Shown in pieces: positions 37,648 to 45,566 of a stretch of DNA of 64,000 nucleotides. Source of the DNA: Cohnella luojiensis (GTDB lineage Bacteria > Bacillota > Bacilli > Paenibacillales > Paenibacillaceae); the NCBI RefSeq assembly GCF_004564235.1, contig NZ_SOMN01000012.1, positions 62,001 through 126,000 of the forward strand, read 5' to 3'. A model generated the notes under the pieces. The model ran no database searches. It had not been told where the DNA came from and was given only the letters and a program-made list of their open reading frames with translations. Within the stretch, counting starts at the first letter, position 1. Each line of letters starts with the position of its first letter. The position numbers and the translations under genes were made by a program.

Positions 37648-37949
37648 AGAGAACGACCTCGTTTTTATTGGATGATGATTTTATTGCTCTCTTTTTACTC
37701 AGGAACGGATGGCATTCGCCGTAACGGTCCTCTATCATTACTTTGCCCAAAAATGGGCAATCTCTCCGGAGTCAATCACGGCCATTACGCGGTCGATAGC
37801 CGCCTGCGTCTGCCTCATTAATCCGCTTCAGCCGCTCCGCTCACGCATTGACCTCTTCAAGCCGTTTTGTTATAGGCTTCACGGAATCGTATACGCTTTT
37901 TCAGAGCCAACACAGGAATCTATGTCCGTCTGCCTTAGCCATCCATCCT
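37648..37949. other. intergenic, decayed coding traces
   Basis: Minus-strand fragments such as QAAIDRVMAVIDSGEIAHFW read like the C-terminal coiled region of a regulator, but frames are broken repeatedly. No intact gene is supported. Confidence 0.3.
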
Positions 37950-38330
37950 TTAAGTCGTTGCTTGCGAATAATTGATGTACGCAACCGGACTTCCTGCCAA
38001 TCTGCGAAGCAGCGTCAATTGGCCGATATGGCTGGTCGCGTCCGCTAACGGTCCCTGAACAAGGTTTTCGACAACGCTTTGTTCCGGTATAAATTGCAAG
38101 ACGGCTTGATCCAATTGTTCGACTATTTCATAATATCGCGCCGCTTCTTCATACCAGCCTTTAGATTCAAGTCGTACGCGCGGCGAACCGGCAATCGTTG
38201 AACAGCAGTTTTGTAACAATTGCGATATGTGACATACAATTTCGATCGGCGTCCTGACGCCGTAACCGGCATCAAATGAAGCAAAATCGCTCGCTGTTCC
38301 GGAAATGGCAACCGTGAATCGGAACTTCAT
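37950..38330 (-). CDS. DinB-like putative metalloenzyme
   Basis: 126 residues. GYGVRTPIEIVCHISQLL and the late ADATSHIGQLTLLRRLAGSP give two of the three His expected in the DinB four-helix metal site (the first near residue 34, the last near 108). It is shorter than typical DinB proteins (about 150-170), so it may be a short subfamily or trimmed. GCTGGGTGCT precedes the ATG. DinB-fold enzymes include bacillithiol-dependent transferases, which would suit the surrounding thiol genes; this is inference. Confidence 0.65.
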   Translation of the reverse strand: MKFRFTVAISGTASDFASFDAGYGVRTPIEIVCHISQLLQNCCSTIAGSPRVRLESKGWYEEAARYYEIVEQLDQAVLQFIPEQSVVENLVQGPLADATSHIGQLTLLRRLAGSPVAYINYSQATT

Positions 38331-38352
38331 AGCACCCAGCCAATGACGAACG

Positions 38353-39003
38353 TTACAGCTTTTTTAGCTCTCGCAAAATTTCCTCCGGGCTTTGACGCTG
38401 CATGAAATTCGGATTGACATAGGAGGAGCGAATAATGGCGCTCTCATCAATCATGAAAGTAGCCGGAACCGGCATAACCCATTTCGAGGTATTGTTGTAC
38501 TCCGCAAGATCGAGTCCGATACCTTCCATGACTTCCCTTACTCCCGGCGGAACATCGAAAAGCAGATTGTACTTGGCCGTTACCAAGCCGTTCGGATCGC
38601 TAAGGACTTGAAATTCCAATCCTTCCTTTTCCTGAAGGGATAACGAATGATCCGGCTTTTGCGGGCTAATCGCTATAAGCTGCGCTCCCGTCGCCTGGAT
38701 TTCCGGTAATATCTGCTGGTAAGCCCTTAATTGCATATTGCAAAAAGGACACCATCCGCCGCGATAGAAGACCAGCACAACCGGCCCTTTCGCGAGCTCT
38801 TCAAATAAAATTACATCTCGGCCTAGTGCGTTTGTTAATTTAAAGTCCACCGCCTTTTCGCCTGGTTGCTTCCCGGAAGCGATCCCCGATTTCTGAAGTT
38901 CCTCAATCATTTGACCGATCTTGATCTGCGCTTCAATCGGTGAATTGGCCATAAACTGCTGTGTGGCCGCTTCCAGCTGTTCGGTTAAATTTTGGTTGCT
39001 CAT
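38353..39003 (-). CDS. peroxiredoxin-like protein (AhpC/TSA fold), module copy 1
   Basis: 216 residues. Thioredoxin-fold peroxiredoxin with YRGGWCPFCNMQL (C85, C88), GAQLIAISPQKPDHSLSLQE, VLSDPNGLVTAKYNL and PVPATFMIDE. The CxxC in place of a lone peroxidatic Cys is typical of the peroxiredoxin-like family. TTTCAGAACG and GGAGG precede the ATG. It is transcribed divergently from an epimerase gene; two Crp/Fnr-type dyads and a TATAAT lie between. A damaged near-copy is at 55129-55777, and 5' shreds are at 44845 and 55886. Confidence 0.9.
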   Translation of the reverse strand: MSNQNLTEQLEAATQQFMANSPIEAQIKIGQMIEELQKSGIASGKQPGEKAVDFKLTNALGRDVILFEELAKGPVVLVFYRGGWCPFCNMQLRAYQQILPEIQATGAQLIAISPQKPDHSLSLQEKEGLEFQVLSDPNGLVTAKYNLLFDVPPGVREVMEGIGLDLAEYNNTSKWVMPVPATFMIDESAIIRSSYVNPNFMQRQSPEEILRELKKL

Positions 39004-39040
39004 CGTTCTGAAACCTCCAATATCGAATGATAGCTTGATT

Positions 39041-39138
39041 ATAAATTCAAATTAAAGCGGAGTTCTGTGAAGTAAATTACAGTTCTCCATCATATTTTGA
39101 AATACGAAATACGGAAGAACAATGTAATGTAAATTACA
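39041..39138. promoter_or_regulatory. divergent promoter with two Crp/Fnr-type dyads, module copy 1
   Basis: Dyads TGTGA-N6-TTACA (39066-39081) and TGTAA-N6-TTACA (39123-39138) are centred 57 bp apart. On the minus strand the first is followed 22 bp later by TATAAT, putting its centre about 41-42 bp before the expected peroxiredoxin transcription start. On the plus strand the second is followed 21 bp later by a weaker TTATTC toward the epimerase. The same plan is found in copies 2 and 4. Confidence 0.75.
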
Positions 39139-39285
39139 GACACCGATTCGACCGGCATGTTATTCTGCAAGAATCAGGCAGCCTGCCATGGACAATGGGT
39201 TATCAATTAACCGCATCTTTTTTTCCTGGCGGGAGAAAATTCTCTAATTAAAAAATAAGAATGCAAACGTGAAAGGAGAATACGG

Positions 39286-40158
39286 ATGTAGATAATCGGT
39301 TTAGGAGGAACAACGTTTTTTTGGTCGCCGGTTGGTTCGTCTATTGCTCGCGGAAGGTCATGGACCATTACAACAAGAGGTCAGACACCGGATGACTTTG
39401 GCGATGACGTGACCCGAATTATATCGGACCGGACGAATCGGGAATCAATGATATTAGCGTTTGCCAACTGTCAATATGATATCGTATACGACAAATCTGC
39501 TTTAATCCTCAAGACGCCAAAATCGCCGTGGAAGCGTTTGCCCTCCGCGTTAAGCGATATATTTTAACCTCGAGCATGGCGGTTTATAATAGTAAAGATA
39601 CCGAAATCACCGAAGACGATTTCACGCCGGAACAATACGTCTACGATTTAGAAGTTGAGAAATATGATTATGCCGAAGGAAAACGTCAGGCCGAAGCCTA
39701 TTTCTTCCGGAAAGCGACATTTCCCGTCGTTGCGGTTCGCGTAGCCATGGTTGTATCGGGAACCGACGATTATACAGGCCGTTTTGATTACTATGTGAAG
39801 CATGTTGCTGAACATAAATCTATCGGCGTGTTGGAAGTCGAGCACCCTATTACTTATGTGACGTCACGGAACCGCTGTTTCATGTGCGATCGCGCGAGGA
39901 ACAAAACTTGTCCCCTTATGCCATGCCTTATACATGGAAGCTGTCGAATGCCAGAGCGGCGTCTGCCGGGTTTGCGGTTTCGCCGATTCTGAAGTCGATT
40001 GTCGGTATGGTCCAGAAAAGCATGGCGCGACTGGGCACTGAAAAATAAATGGCTGCAACATTCAAATATTTACGAAACAGCCAAGGGAGAAGCATCGCAA
40101 CTTATCAAGAATCCGTATCCCGTTGGCTAATACCATTTGGAGGATCGATATTCAATGA
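39286..40158 (+). pseudogene. NAD-dependent epimerase-like gene, broken, module copy 1
   Basis: Homologous to residues 1-297 of the intact fusion gene at 56193. Codon 2 is TAG (ATGTAG) instead of AAG; frameshifts follow early, and after TITYVT-like ITYVT about 140 bp are missing before the segment equivalent to TTPLFHVGRHEEQ. About 70 bp of foreign sequence is inserted near 40030. The readable core is 39528-39870 (MAVYNSKDTEITEDDF and GTDDYTGRFDYYVKHVAEHK). Its ancestral stop overlaps the crp start (CAATGA). Confidence 0.85.
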
Positions 40159-40856
40159 ACAAACTCTGGTATTTATCGCAAATCAGCATTTTTGAAGAAA
40201 TGTCGCGAGAAGAGATAAGAGAGATCGATCAGTTAGATACCATCCATCATTTCAATTGGATCACAAAAAACACATTGGTCCAAACACCGGAGTCCACGCG
40301 CGAGGGACTCTATTTCGTCAAGGAGGGCAAGCTTAGACTCTATAAACTGAACGACAGCGGAAAACAGTTCACCCTTGGCATTCTCACAAGAGGAAATATA
40401 TTCGGAGAGTTAAATTCATTCTCGTTCGGAACCAGGAGGTTTTATATTGAAACGATGGAATCGTCGCTTCTTTGCACCATGTCCGAGCCTCAGTTCGAAC
40501 GGCTGATGATCAATCGGCCTCAGCTCGCGCTCAAATTTCTTAAAGCACTCAGTGACCGGTTAAAGAAGCGGGAGGATCAATTGGAACAGTTTGCGCTTCA
40601 TGGTCTTAGAAAACGCGTGCTCCATCTCCTTTCCACACTGAGCGCCAAATTCGGCGTCATTCAAGACGGATATGCGTTGATCGATCTGCCGCTTTCCCAT
40701 CAAGAGATTGCCAATATGATCGGCGCTAGCCGCGAAGCGATCAGTGGCGTGATGAGCGAGCTTGCCAAGGAGGGCGTCGTTAAGACATCACGCCTGTCTG
40801 TTCAACTTGCTGTTACAATACTTGAAGAAAATATTCCTCGAAACTCTACACATTGA
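40155..40856 (+). CDS. Crp/Fnr family transcriptional regulator, module copy 1
   Basis: 233 residues. The cyclic-nucleotide-binding-type sensor (about 15-125) has FVKEGKLRLYKLNDSGKQFT and GNIFGELNSFSFGTRR; the C-terminal winged helix has PLSHQEIANMIGASREAISG. There is no N-terminal Cys cluster, so it is not a [4Fe-4S] FNR. C107 (SSLLCTMS) is the only Cys. The ATG overlaps the ancestral epimerase stop (ATGA). It is the likely regulator of the dyads described nearby. Near-identical copy at 49235; broken copy at 57776; distant paralogue at 50797. Confidence 0.92.
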   Translation: MNKLWYLSQISIFEEMSREEIREIDQLDTIHHFNWITKNTLVQTPESTREGLYFVKEGKLRLYKLNDSGKQFTLGILTRGNIFGELNSFSFGTRRFYIETMESSLLCTMSEPQFERLMINRPQLALKFLKALSDRLKKREDQLEQFALHGLRKRVLHLLSTLSAKFGVIQDGYALIDLPLSHQEIANMIGASREAISGVMSELAKEGVVKTSRLSVQLAVTILEENIPRNSTH

Positions 40857-40860
40857 TAAG

Positions 40861-40893
40861 CAAAGACCACCGGATTTCCGGTGGTCTTTGCTT
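40861..40893 (+). terminator. terminator after crp copy 1
   Basis: AAAGACCACCGG and CCGGTGGTCTTT arms, tiny loop, then GCTTTT. The same hairpin follows crp copy 3 but is missing after copy 4. Confidence 0.9.
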
Positions 40894-40931
40894 TTACTTT
40901 AAGGACATATGTCGAAAATTGCCATTTAGTT

Positions 40932-41241
40932 CCCATTTCCGAAGCCGGAAATGGGGGGAGTACCAGCGTAGCTGTCACCAGGGGCAAAGTAGATGGAAAC
41001 CTGAGAGAGCATTCGCCAGCGTGTCCCGTACTCACTTTAACAGTGAAGAGCAGTGCGGGCGGCGCGGACTCACGTGATGCCCGTGGAACGTGGAGCTTGG
41101 CCGCTGGGTACCACGGCATGTTCGGGTTGGATTAAAGTGTGACCGTCGTCAGGTTTATTCACAGGTACAAGAGAAGGTGAGAAAGCCAAGGATTTCACTT
41201 TGAAAAACCATGTAGGCGGGGACATTTTAAGTAACCTATAA
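40932..41241 (+). other. unidentified segment with strong hairpin and a redoxin remnant
   Basis: CCCATTTCCG and CGGAAATGGG make a perfect 10-bp stem with a 4-nt loop (40932-40955). The following 32 bp (40959-40990) reappear inverted at 43799-43832. At about 41160-41241 a plus frame reads GEKAKDFTLKNHVGGDIL, like the N-terminal lead-in of a redoxin, then stops. No intact gene. Terminal hairpin GCAGCCCT/AGGGCTGC with a T-tract follows. Confidence 0.45.
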
Positions 41242-41247
41242 GTTATA

Positions 41248-41281
41248 GCAGCCCTATTAACAGGGCTGCTTTTCATTTTTT
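41248..41281 (+). terminator. rho-independent terminator
   Basis: GCAGCCCT, loop ATTAAC, AGGGCTGC, then TTTTCATTTTTTT on the plus strand. It faces the 3' end of msrA on the opposite strand. Confidence 0.85.
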
Positions 41282-41285
41282 TCTA

Positions 41286-41921
41286 TTAATCTAACCTACA
41301 CATATCCTCTGACTGCTCTTTCGAATTCTCCCTCACTTCTCGGATTACCGACCAAAGGGAATCGTAGGCTGAATCCGGAAACTCTTGCATCAGTTCTTCT
41401 AGTGAACCACAACCCTTTGAAAGACCATTTAGCCTAGCAGCTAAGGTTGATTCAACTAGTGACTCCTTTTCCACATGTAGCTCCTGCCACTTCTCATAGA
41501 CCGGTTTCCACCTCTGAAGGTAATACTTTTGATGATGAAGGTCTGCTTCGTAAAATGAATGTAGGGGCTCTACAGAGGTATAGCTGTTCCCATGGATATG
41601 CTTAATCTCTTCTAGTTTTTGAAGCATTTCACTCTTCTGCTCTTCGTTTTCAAACAACAATAAAGATCGATACTTCATGGAACGAGGTGCTCTGGTTGTA
41701 TTATGTTGCTTAAAAAATTGATTTACGATTTGCTCTAAGCTTAAAAGCTCTGCGTTAAACTGGACTTGTAAAACCTCCGTGTAGTCAAACGTGTTTTTCG
41801 AGGTCGGTTGACCTTCTTTTCCACCTGCGTACCCGACTCTCGTTCTAAGAATCCCTGAATGGTACCCAAAACGCGTCTCAGGCCCCCAAAAGCAACCCAT
41901 TCCAAATGTTACGGTATCCAA
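41286..41921 (-). CDS. msrA: peptide-methionine (S)-S-oxide reductase
   Basis: 211 residues starting at a TTG (41921) after GAGGTGATGAGAA. The active-site motif is MGCFWGPE (C10), with VGYAGG, YTEVLQVQFN, RAPRSMKYRSLLLFE and YEADLHHQKYYLQ. The common GCFWC/GCFWG variant here lacks the second Cys. A C-terminal extension (about residues 150-211) contains one more Cys pair candidate (KGCGSLEELM and DMCRLD) that could resolve the sulfenate. It repairs oxidised methionine and fits the redox context. Confidence 0.88.
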   Translation of the reverse strand: MDTVTFGMGCFWGPETRFGYHSGILRTRVGYAGGKEGQPTSKNTFDYTEVLQVQFNAELLSLEQIVNQFFKQHNTTRAPRSMKYRSLLLFENEEQKSEMLQKLEEIKHIHGNSYTSVEPLHSFYEADLHHQKYYLQRWKPVYEKWQELHVEKESLVESTLAARLNGLSKGCGSLEELMQEFPDSAYDSLWSVIREVRENSKEQSEDMCRLD

Positions 41922-41987
41922 TTCTCATCACCTCAAAAAAAAAAAATACAAATGAGGGCAAATCGATTACAAGATGCCTGATTTGTA

Positions 41988-42311
41988 TCATCCTTCATTT
42001 TTATATTCTAGCTTCATGTACGCCGTATAAATTTGACTGTTGCTTTTTAGAATAAACGTGGATGTATTTGGATTATAGTCCACTTTTAGATCTTCATCAA
42101 ATAAATGGTCTGACTTATGTCCCAGTAGGACTGGTTTAAAGTTGGTTGAAAGGAATTGTTCGTTTATTTCTGCACTCAGTTCCTTTATCCCAACAAACGT
42201 TACCCAATCTGCTCCAATGGAGCATCCACCCAGGCTAGGATTTAACTGATACGCCTGTGCGGGCTCCTGACTAAGTCTTTCCATTGCTCTTTCTGTAAAT
42301 AGAACGTTCAT
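41988..42311 (-). CDS. HesB/IscA-like iron-sulfur biosynthesis family protein
   Basis: 107 residues, GGAGGACAACATC before the ATG. LSLGGCSIGADWVTFVGIKE-like start (PSLGGCSIGADWVTF) and VDYNPNTSTFILKSNSQI match the Fe-S_biosyn family of small Bacillota proteins (YqkB-like), which lack the full three-Cys set of IscA. Only C30 is present. It sits between the rclC-like gene and msrA on the same strand, probably one operon. Confidence 0.75.
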   Translation of the reverse strand: MNVLFTERAMERLSQEPAQAYQLNPSLGGCSIGADWVTFVGIKELSAEINEQFLSTNFKPVLLGHKSDHLFDEDLKVDYNPNTSTFILKSNSQIYTAYMKLEYKNEG

Positions 42312-42355
42312 GATGTTGTCCTCCTTTCTTCCAAATCCCGGGTTTTATGAAACGT

Positions 42356-42826
42356 TCAACGGCTAGCCGCCTTCAGTGACTCGCCCAAGGCAAACACAGA
42401 AGCGCCCAGCAAGACGAGATCCTTCAACAGAAATTGACCTGGCGCCACAGAAAGGGCGGGGAAACCGAGGCTCGGCTCAAAGACACCCGGGGTGGAGACC
42501 ATGAAACTCAGTGTCGTCAGAAATAGAATGCAGGAAAGAAACGCTCCAACAGCTGACAGCTTTGCAGACACAAAGCGGCTGAGAATGAGTAGGCCGACTA
42601 ATAATTCTAATATGCCCAATAGAGAAGAAAACGTATGAATTGAAAAATAGTTGTAAAGCCATCCAAGTACTGGGCTGTTGCTTACAAGGGGGGCAATCCC
42701 CTTCGCTTCGTAGGCCGTGAATTTCATCGCGCCAATCCAAATATAAACGATGGCCAGTGCAATAAACAAACCCTTTGTTCCGATGATCTCAATTTTTTGA
42801 CCGAAAGCTTCAAATAATTTGAACAT
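42356..42826 (-). CDS. DUF417/YkgB (RclC-like) membrane protein
   Basis: 156 residues from MFKLFEAFGQKIE (42826), behind GGAGGAAACGTTC. Four membrane helices; signature pieces are YIWIGAMKFTAYEAKGIAPL, VSNSPVLGWLYNYFS and LGFPALSVAPGQFLLKDLVL. This family includes RclC of the E. coli reactive-chlorine-resistance locus. The neighbouring thioredoxin, msrA and peroxiredoxin genes support a role in reactive chlorine or electrophile stress. Confidence 0.85.
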   Translation of the reverse strand: MFKLFEAFGQKIEIIGTKGLFIALAIVYIWIGAMKFTAYEAKGIAPLVSNSPVLGWLYNYFSIHTFSSLLGILELLVGLLILSRFVSAKLSAVGAFLSCILFLTTLSFMVSTPGVFEPSLGFPALSVAPGQFLLKDLVLLGASVFALGESLKAASR

Positions 42827-42887
42827 GAACGTTTCCTCCTCCGCCATTAGCGATAGTAAGTTTGTTATTTTGTTCTTTAACTGCCAT
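42810..42887 (-). CDS. 25-residue upstream ORF overlapping the rclC-like start
   Basis: ATGGCAGTTAAAG has an excellent site (AAAGGAGAGG six bases upstream) and encodes MAVKEQNNKLTIANGGGGNV plus HVQII. Its stop lies 17 bp inside the membrane-protein gene in a different frame, so translation could be coupled. The Gly run arises from the downstream GGAGGAGG ribosome site. It may be a leader peptide or the stub of a lost gene. Confidence 0.45.
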   Translation of the reverse strand: MAVKEQNNKLTIANGGGGNVHVQII

Positions 42888-42963
42888 TTCAAACCTCTCC
42901 TTTGAATATGAATTTATTTTGAATTTGAATAAAACCCTCCGTGTGGGACGCCCGAGCTCCGCT

Positions 42964-43281
42964 TCAGGATATGGATTGGAGATATTCCCGCACCTGAGCC
43001 GGCGTCTTGGCATTTTTGCTGTGCAGGTGCGCCAGCTTCGCTCCGTTTTTGTAGACGAGCAAGCTCGGAATGCCGAGAACCTGATTCGCCTCCGCAACCG
43101 ACTGAAGCTGCTCCACATCGATCGCATAGAAATTCTTATCCGGGTTCTCCGTGATGATGCCGCCGATGAACCGATCCAGGTTTTTGCAATCGGGGCACCA
43201 GGTTGCGTCAAACTTCACGACAGTGTACTGATCTCTGTTGATCAATTGTTGGTATTGCTCTTCCGTAAGTATTCGTTCCAT
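42964..43281 (-). CDS. thioredoxin family protein with WCPDC motif, second locus
   Basis: 105 residues, AAGGAGAGGATACAA before the ATG. FDATWCPDCKNLD (C29, C32), LGIPSLLVYKNG and TPAQVREYLQS make it a clear paralogue of the protein at 34567-34881, but with a more GC-rich nucleotide sequence. It follows a broken trxB, reproducing the trxB-trx order of the first locus, and leads into the RclC-like/HesB/msrA genes. Confidence 0.9.
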   Translation of the reverse strand: MERILTEEQYQQLINRDQYTVVKFDATWCPDCKNLDRFIGGIITENPDKNFYAIDVEQLQSVAEANQVLGIPSLLVYKNGAKLAHLHSKNAKTPAQVREYLQSIS

Positions 43282-43341
43282 TTGTATCCTCTCCTTAGTG
43301 ATTTTTATATGATTATTGGATGGCCTTCCACTTCCACTTGC

Positions 43342-43775
43342 TTACACGGCTTCCACCGCAGCCGGCAGCGGAAGCTCTTCCAAAAACCGTTCGGTGTCCA
43401 ACCCTGCGATCGCTCCGCTCCCTGCCGATGTGATCGCTTGACGGTAGACGGGGTCCTGCACGTCACCGCAGGCAAATACCCCCGGAATGCTCGTTGCCGC
43501 CGTTCCCGGCTTCACGATCAGGTAGCCCTGCCGGTCGGTCTCCAACTGGCCGCTAGAAAGTCGGTATTCGGATGATGGCCGATGGCGACAAATATGCCGT
43601 CGGTCTCGATCACTTCCGCCTCACCAGTCTCGTTGTTCCGCACCTTCAAACCGGTGACGCCGCGCTCACCCGAGAGAACCTCCAGCGTGGTCCGGTCCAG
43701 CGCCACCCGATTTTGCCGTTATTGCGGGCCTGGTCCTGCATGATTTGCGAAGCCTTCAGCTCGTTCCTTCTGTAA
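43342..43775 (-). pseudogene. thioredoxin reductase C-terminal fragment, two frameshifts
   Basis: Begins at RRNELKASQIMQDQARNNGK (equivalent to about residue 180 of TrxB), shifts frame near 43708 into ALDRTTLEVLSGERGVTGLK, and shifts again near 43555 into [20 protein letters not shown], ending [13 protein letters not shown] and a short tail. The FAD and CxxC regions are missing. More GC-rich than the intact trxB at 34939. Upstream, 43776-43885 is mosaic sequence including the inverted 34-bp match. Confidence 0.85.
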
Positions 43776-43885
43776 ATTCACCATTTAATAACATATACTT
43801 TGCCCTTGGTGACAGCTACGCTGGTACTACCCCAAATGACCAGGCCTCGCGGCTGACGATGATTCACGAGACCCGGTCATTGTCC

Positions 43886-44118
43886 CTAAGCCCTTACGGA
43901 CGAACGCGGATGATCGTCTTTCCCTTGGATCCGCTCAGTCGGGTTGAAGGCGGCGACGGCATCGTCAAGGGTCGCGATTTGGCCGATGTTCGTCCGCAGC
44001 CGTCCGTCACGCACTCGCTGGGCGATCTCACTCAGTTGGGCGCGATCGGATACGACAACGAAGTCGACCGCCAAGCCCTCGGCCGGCTGTGCCCGGGCGG
44101 GTTTGGTTCTCAGAACCC
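43886..44118 (-). pseudogene. duplicated C-terminal end of quinone oxidoreductase
   Basis: Encodes AEGLAVDFVVVSDRAQLSEI and AQRVRDGRLRTNIGQIATLD, the same as the end of the next gene; corresponding bases are offset by 225 bp (43911 and 44136). It is a tandem duplication of the 3' quarter of the gene, with the last codons altered by a frameshift. Confidence 0.85.
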
Positions 44119-44769
44119 TCACGGACGAACACGGATGATCGTCTTCCCCTTGACCCGCTCGGTCGGGTTGAAGGCGGCGACGGCATCGTCAAGGGTCGCG
44201 ATTTGGCCGATGTTCGTCCGCAGCCGTCCGTCACGCACTCGCTGGGCGATCTCACTCAGTTGGGCGCGATCGGATACGACAACGAAGTCGACCGCCAGGC
44301 CGTCGGCGGGCCGCGCCTCAGGCGGCCCGGCGACGGTCACCAGCGTTCCTCCGGCTCGAACCAGACCCGCTGACCGCTTCCCGATGTCGCCGCCGAAGAC
44401 ATCGAAAACCAGATCGACGCCGCCGACGTCTTCCAGCGAGTCGTTCTCAAGGTCGACGAACTCCTGCGCGCCGAAGTCGAGCGCGGTCTGACGGTGGGCA
44501 GCGCGTCCGGTGCCGATGACGTAGGCGCCGGCCTGACGTGCGAGCTGTGCCGCCATCGATCCGACTGCGCCGGCCGCACCGTGCACGAGGACGCTCTGCC
44601 CCGCCCGGAGGTGGCCGTGCTCGAACAGACCTTGCCAGGCGGTCAGGCCCGTCATTGCGATGCTCGCGCCCGAGAGGCTGGCGAGCCTCGCCGCGTCCGG
44701 CTCCGGCCGCTCCACCAGCTTCATCCCGGCCGTTCCCGCGGCCTCGTCCGTCACCACAATCGCTTTCAT
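44119..44769 (-). CDS. zinc-type alcohol dehydrogenase-like/quinone oxidoreductase, internally deleted
   Basis: 216 residues from MKAIVVTDEAAG (44769; GGGAGG eight bases upstream). After MKLVERPEPDAARLASLSGA the expected catalytic-domain stretch of about 80-100 residues is missing in frame, joining to TGLTAWQGLFEHGHLRAGQS. NADPH motif VLVHGAAGAVGSMAAQLARQ is intact, and the C-terminus is complete. Family members are about 300 residues, so it may be inactive. Composition is far more GC-rich than neighbours, pointing to transfer from a high-GC donor. C-terminal copies occur at 43886 and 50070. Confidence 0.8.
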   Translation of the reverse strand: MKAIVVTDEAAGTAGMKLVERPEPDAARLASLSGASIAMTGLTAWQGLFEHGHLRAGQSVLVHGAAGAVGSMAAQLARQAGAYVIGTGRAAHRQTALDFGAQEFVDLENDSLEDVGGVDLVFDVFGGDIGKRSAGLVRAGGTLVTVAGPPEARPADGLAVDFVVVSDRAQLSEIAQRVRDGRLRTNIGQIATLDDAVAAFNPTERVKGKTIIRVRP

Positions 44770-44844
44770 TTGGACACCTCCCTGTATAGTCTTCGCCTGC
44801 ACGGCACGTCTGTCCGGAAGCTATTAGCGCCGCCAAAGCTCGGT

Positions 44845-44906
44845 GAATTGGCCTTAAACTCCTGTGTGGCCGCTTCCAGCTGTTCAGTTAATTTTTGATT
44901 GCTCAT
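44845..44906 (-). pseudogene. peroxiredoxin 5' fragment, module copy 2
   Basis: About 20 codons (MSNQKLTEQLEAATQEFKAN) match the start of the gene at 38353, then sequence diverges. The promoter region upstream is retained. Confidence 0.85.
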
Positions 44907-44928
44907 CGTTCTGAAACCTCCAATATGG

Positions 44929-45041
44929 AAAGGATAGCTTTATTATATTTCTAAAAAAATTGGAGTTCTGTAATGCAAATTACAGTTCTCCATCATATTT
45001 TGAAATACGAAATACGGAAGAACAATGTAAATTAGATTACA
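44929..45041. promoter_or_regulatory. divergent promoter with two Crp/Fnr-type dyads, module copy 2
   Basis: TGTAA-N6-TTACA at 44969-44984 and again at 45026-45041, centres 57 bp apart as in copy 1. On the minus strand TATAAT follows the first dyad after 21 bp. The dyads are more symmetrical here than in copy 1 although both flanking genes are dead. Confidence 0.75.
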
Positions 45042-45188
45042 GACACCGATTCGGCTGGCATGTTAATCTGCAAGTATCAGGAAGCCAGCCATGGACAAAG
45101 GGTTATCAATTAACCGCATCTTTTTTTCCTGGCGGGAGAAAATTCCCCAATTAAAAAATAAAAATGCAAACGTGAAAGGAGAATACGG

Positions 45189-45480
45189 ATGTAGATACTC
45201 GTTTTGGGAGGAACAGCGTTTTTCGGTCGCCGGTTGGTTCGTCTATTGCTCGCGGAAGGTCATGATGTGACCATTGCAACAAGAGGTCAGACACCGGATG
45301 ACTTTGGCGACGCCGTGACCCGAATAAAAGCGGACCGAACGAATATCGGGAAGCAATGATATTAGCGTTTGCCAACTGTCATTATGATATCGTATCGTAT
45401 ACGATCAAATCTGCTTTAATCCTCAAGACGCCAAAATCGCCGTGGAAGCGTTTGGCGTTCGCGTTAAGCGTTATATTTTA
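45189..45480 (+). pseudogene. epimerase 5' fragment, module copy 2
   Basis: Starts ATGTAG, sharing the codon-2 stop of copy 1, then reads LVLGGTAFFGRRLVRLLLAE and GHDVTIATRGQTPDDFGD with later frameshifts. Homology ends at the VKRYIL-equivalent codons (45480) and joins the leader of the MmcQ gene, so the rest of the epimerase and crp are deleted. Confidence 0.85.
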
Positions 45481-45566
45481 AATATAAAGAAACTGAAGAT
45501 GCTTGCCGACGGTTTAGATTAACGGCGTGGACTATACGATGTCATTTACGAAGGAGATGAGCCGGT

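Noticed and set aside
37037-37750. 237-codon minus-strand ORF overlapping the MFS transporter
   Set aside because: It is a frame-shifted shadow of the transporter gene; its translation shows no family features while the overlapping frame is a clear MFS protein.
40881-41135. 84-codon plus-strand ORF after crp copy 1
   Set aside because: It starts inside the crp terminator, has no ribosome site and matches no family; treated as debris.
40920-41250. Group II intron or IS end
   Set aside because: A strong hairpin is present, but I could not identify intron domain V, a reverse transcriptase or terminal repeats.
42862-43575. 237-codon plus-strand ORF over the thioredoxin region
   Set aside because: Antisense to the clear thioredoxin and thioredoxin-reductase sequences; no ribosome site.
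43342-43775. Functional second thioredoxin reductase
   Set aside because: The FAD and CxxC regions are absent and two frameshifts break the remainder.
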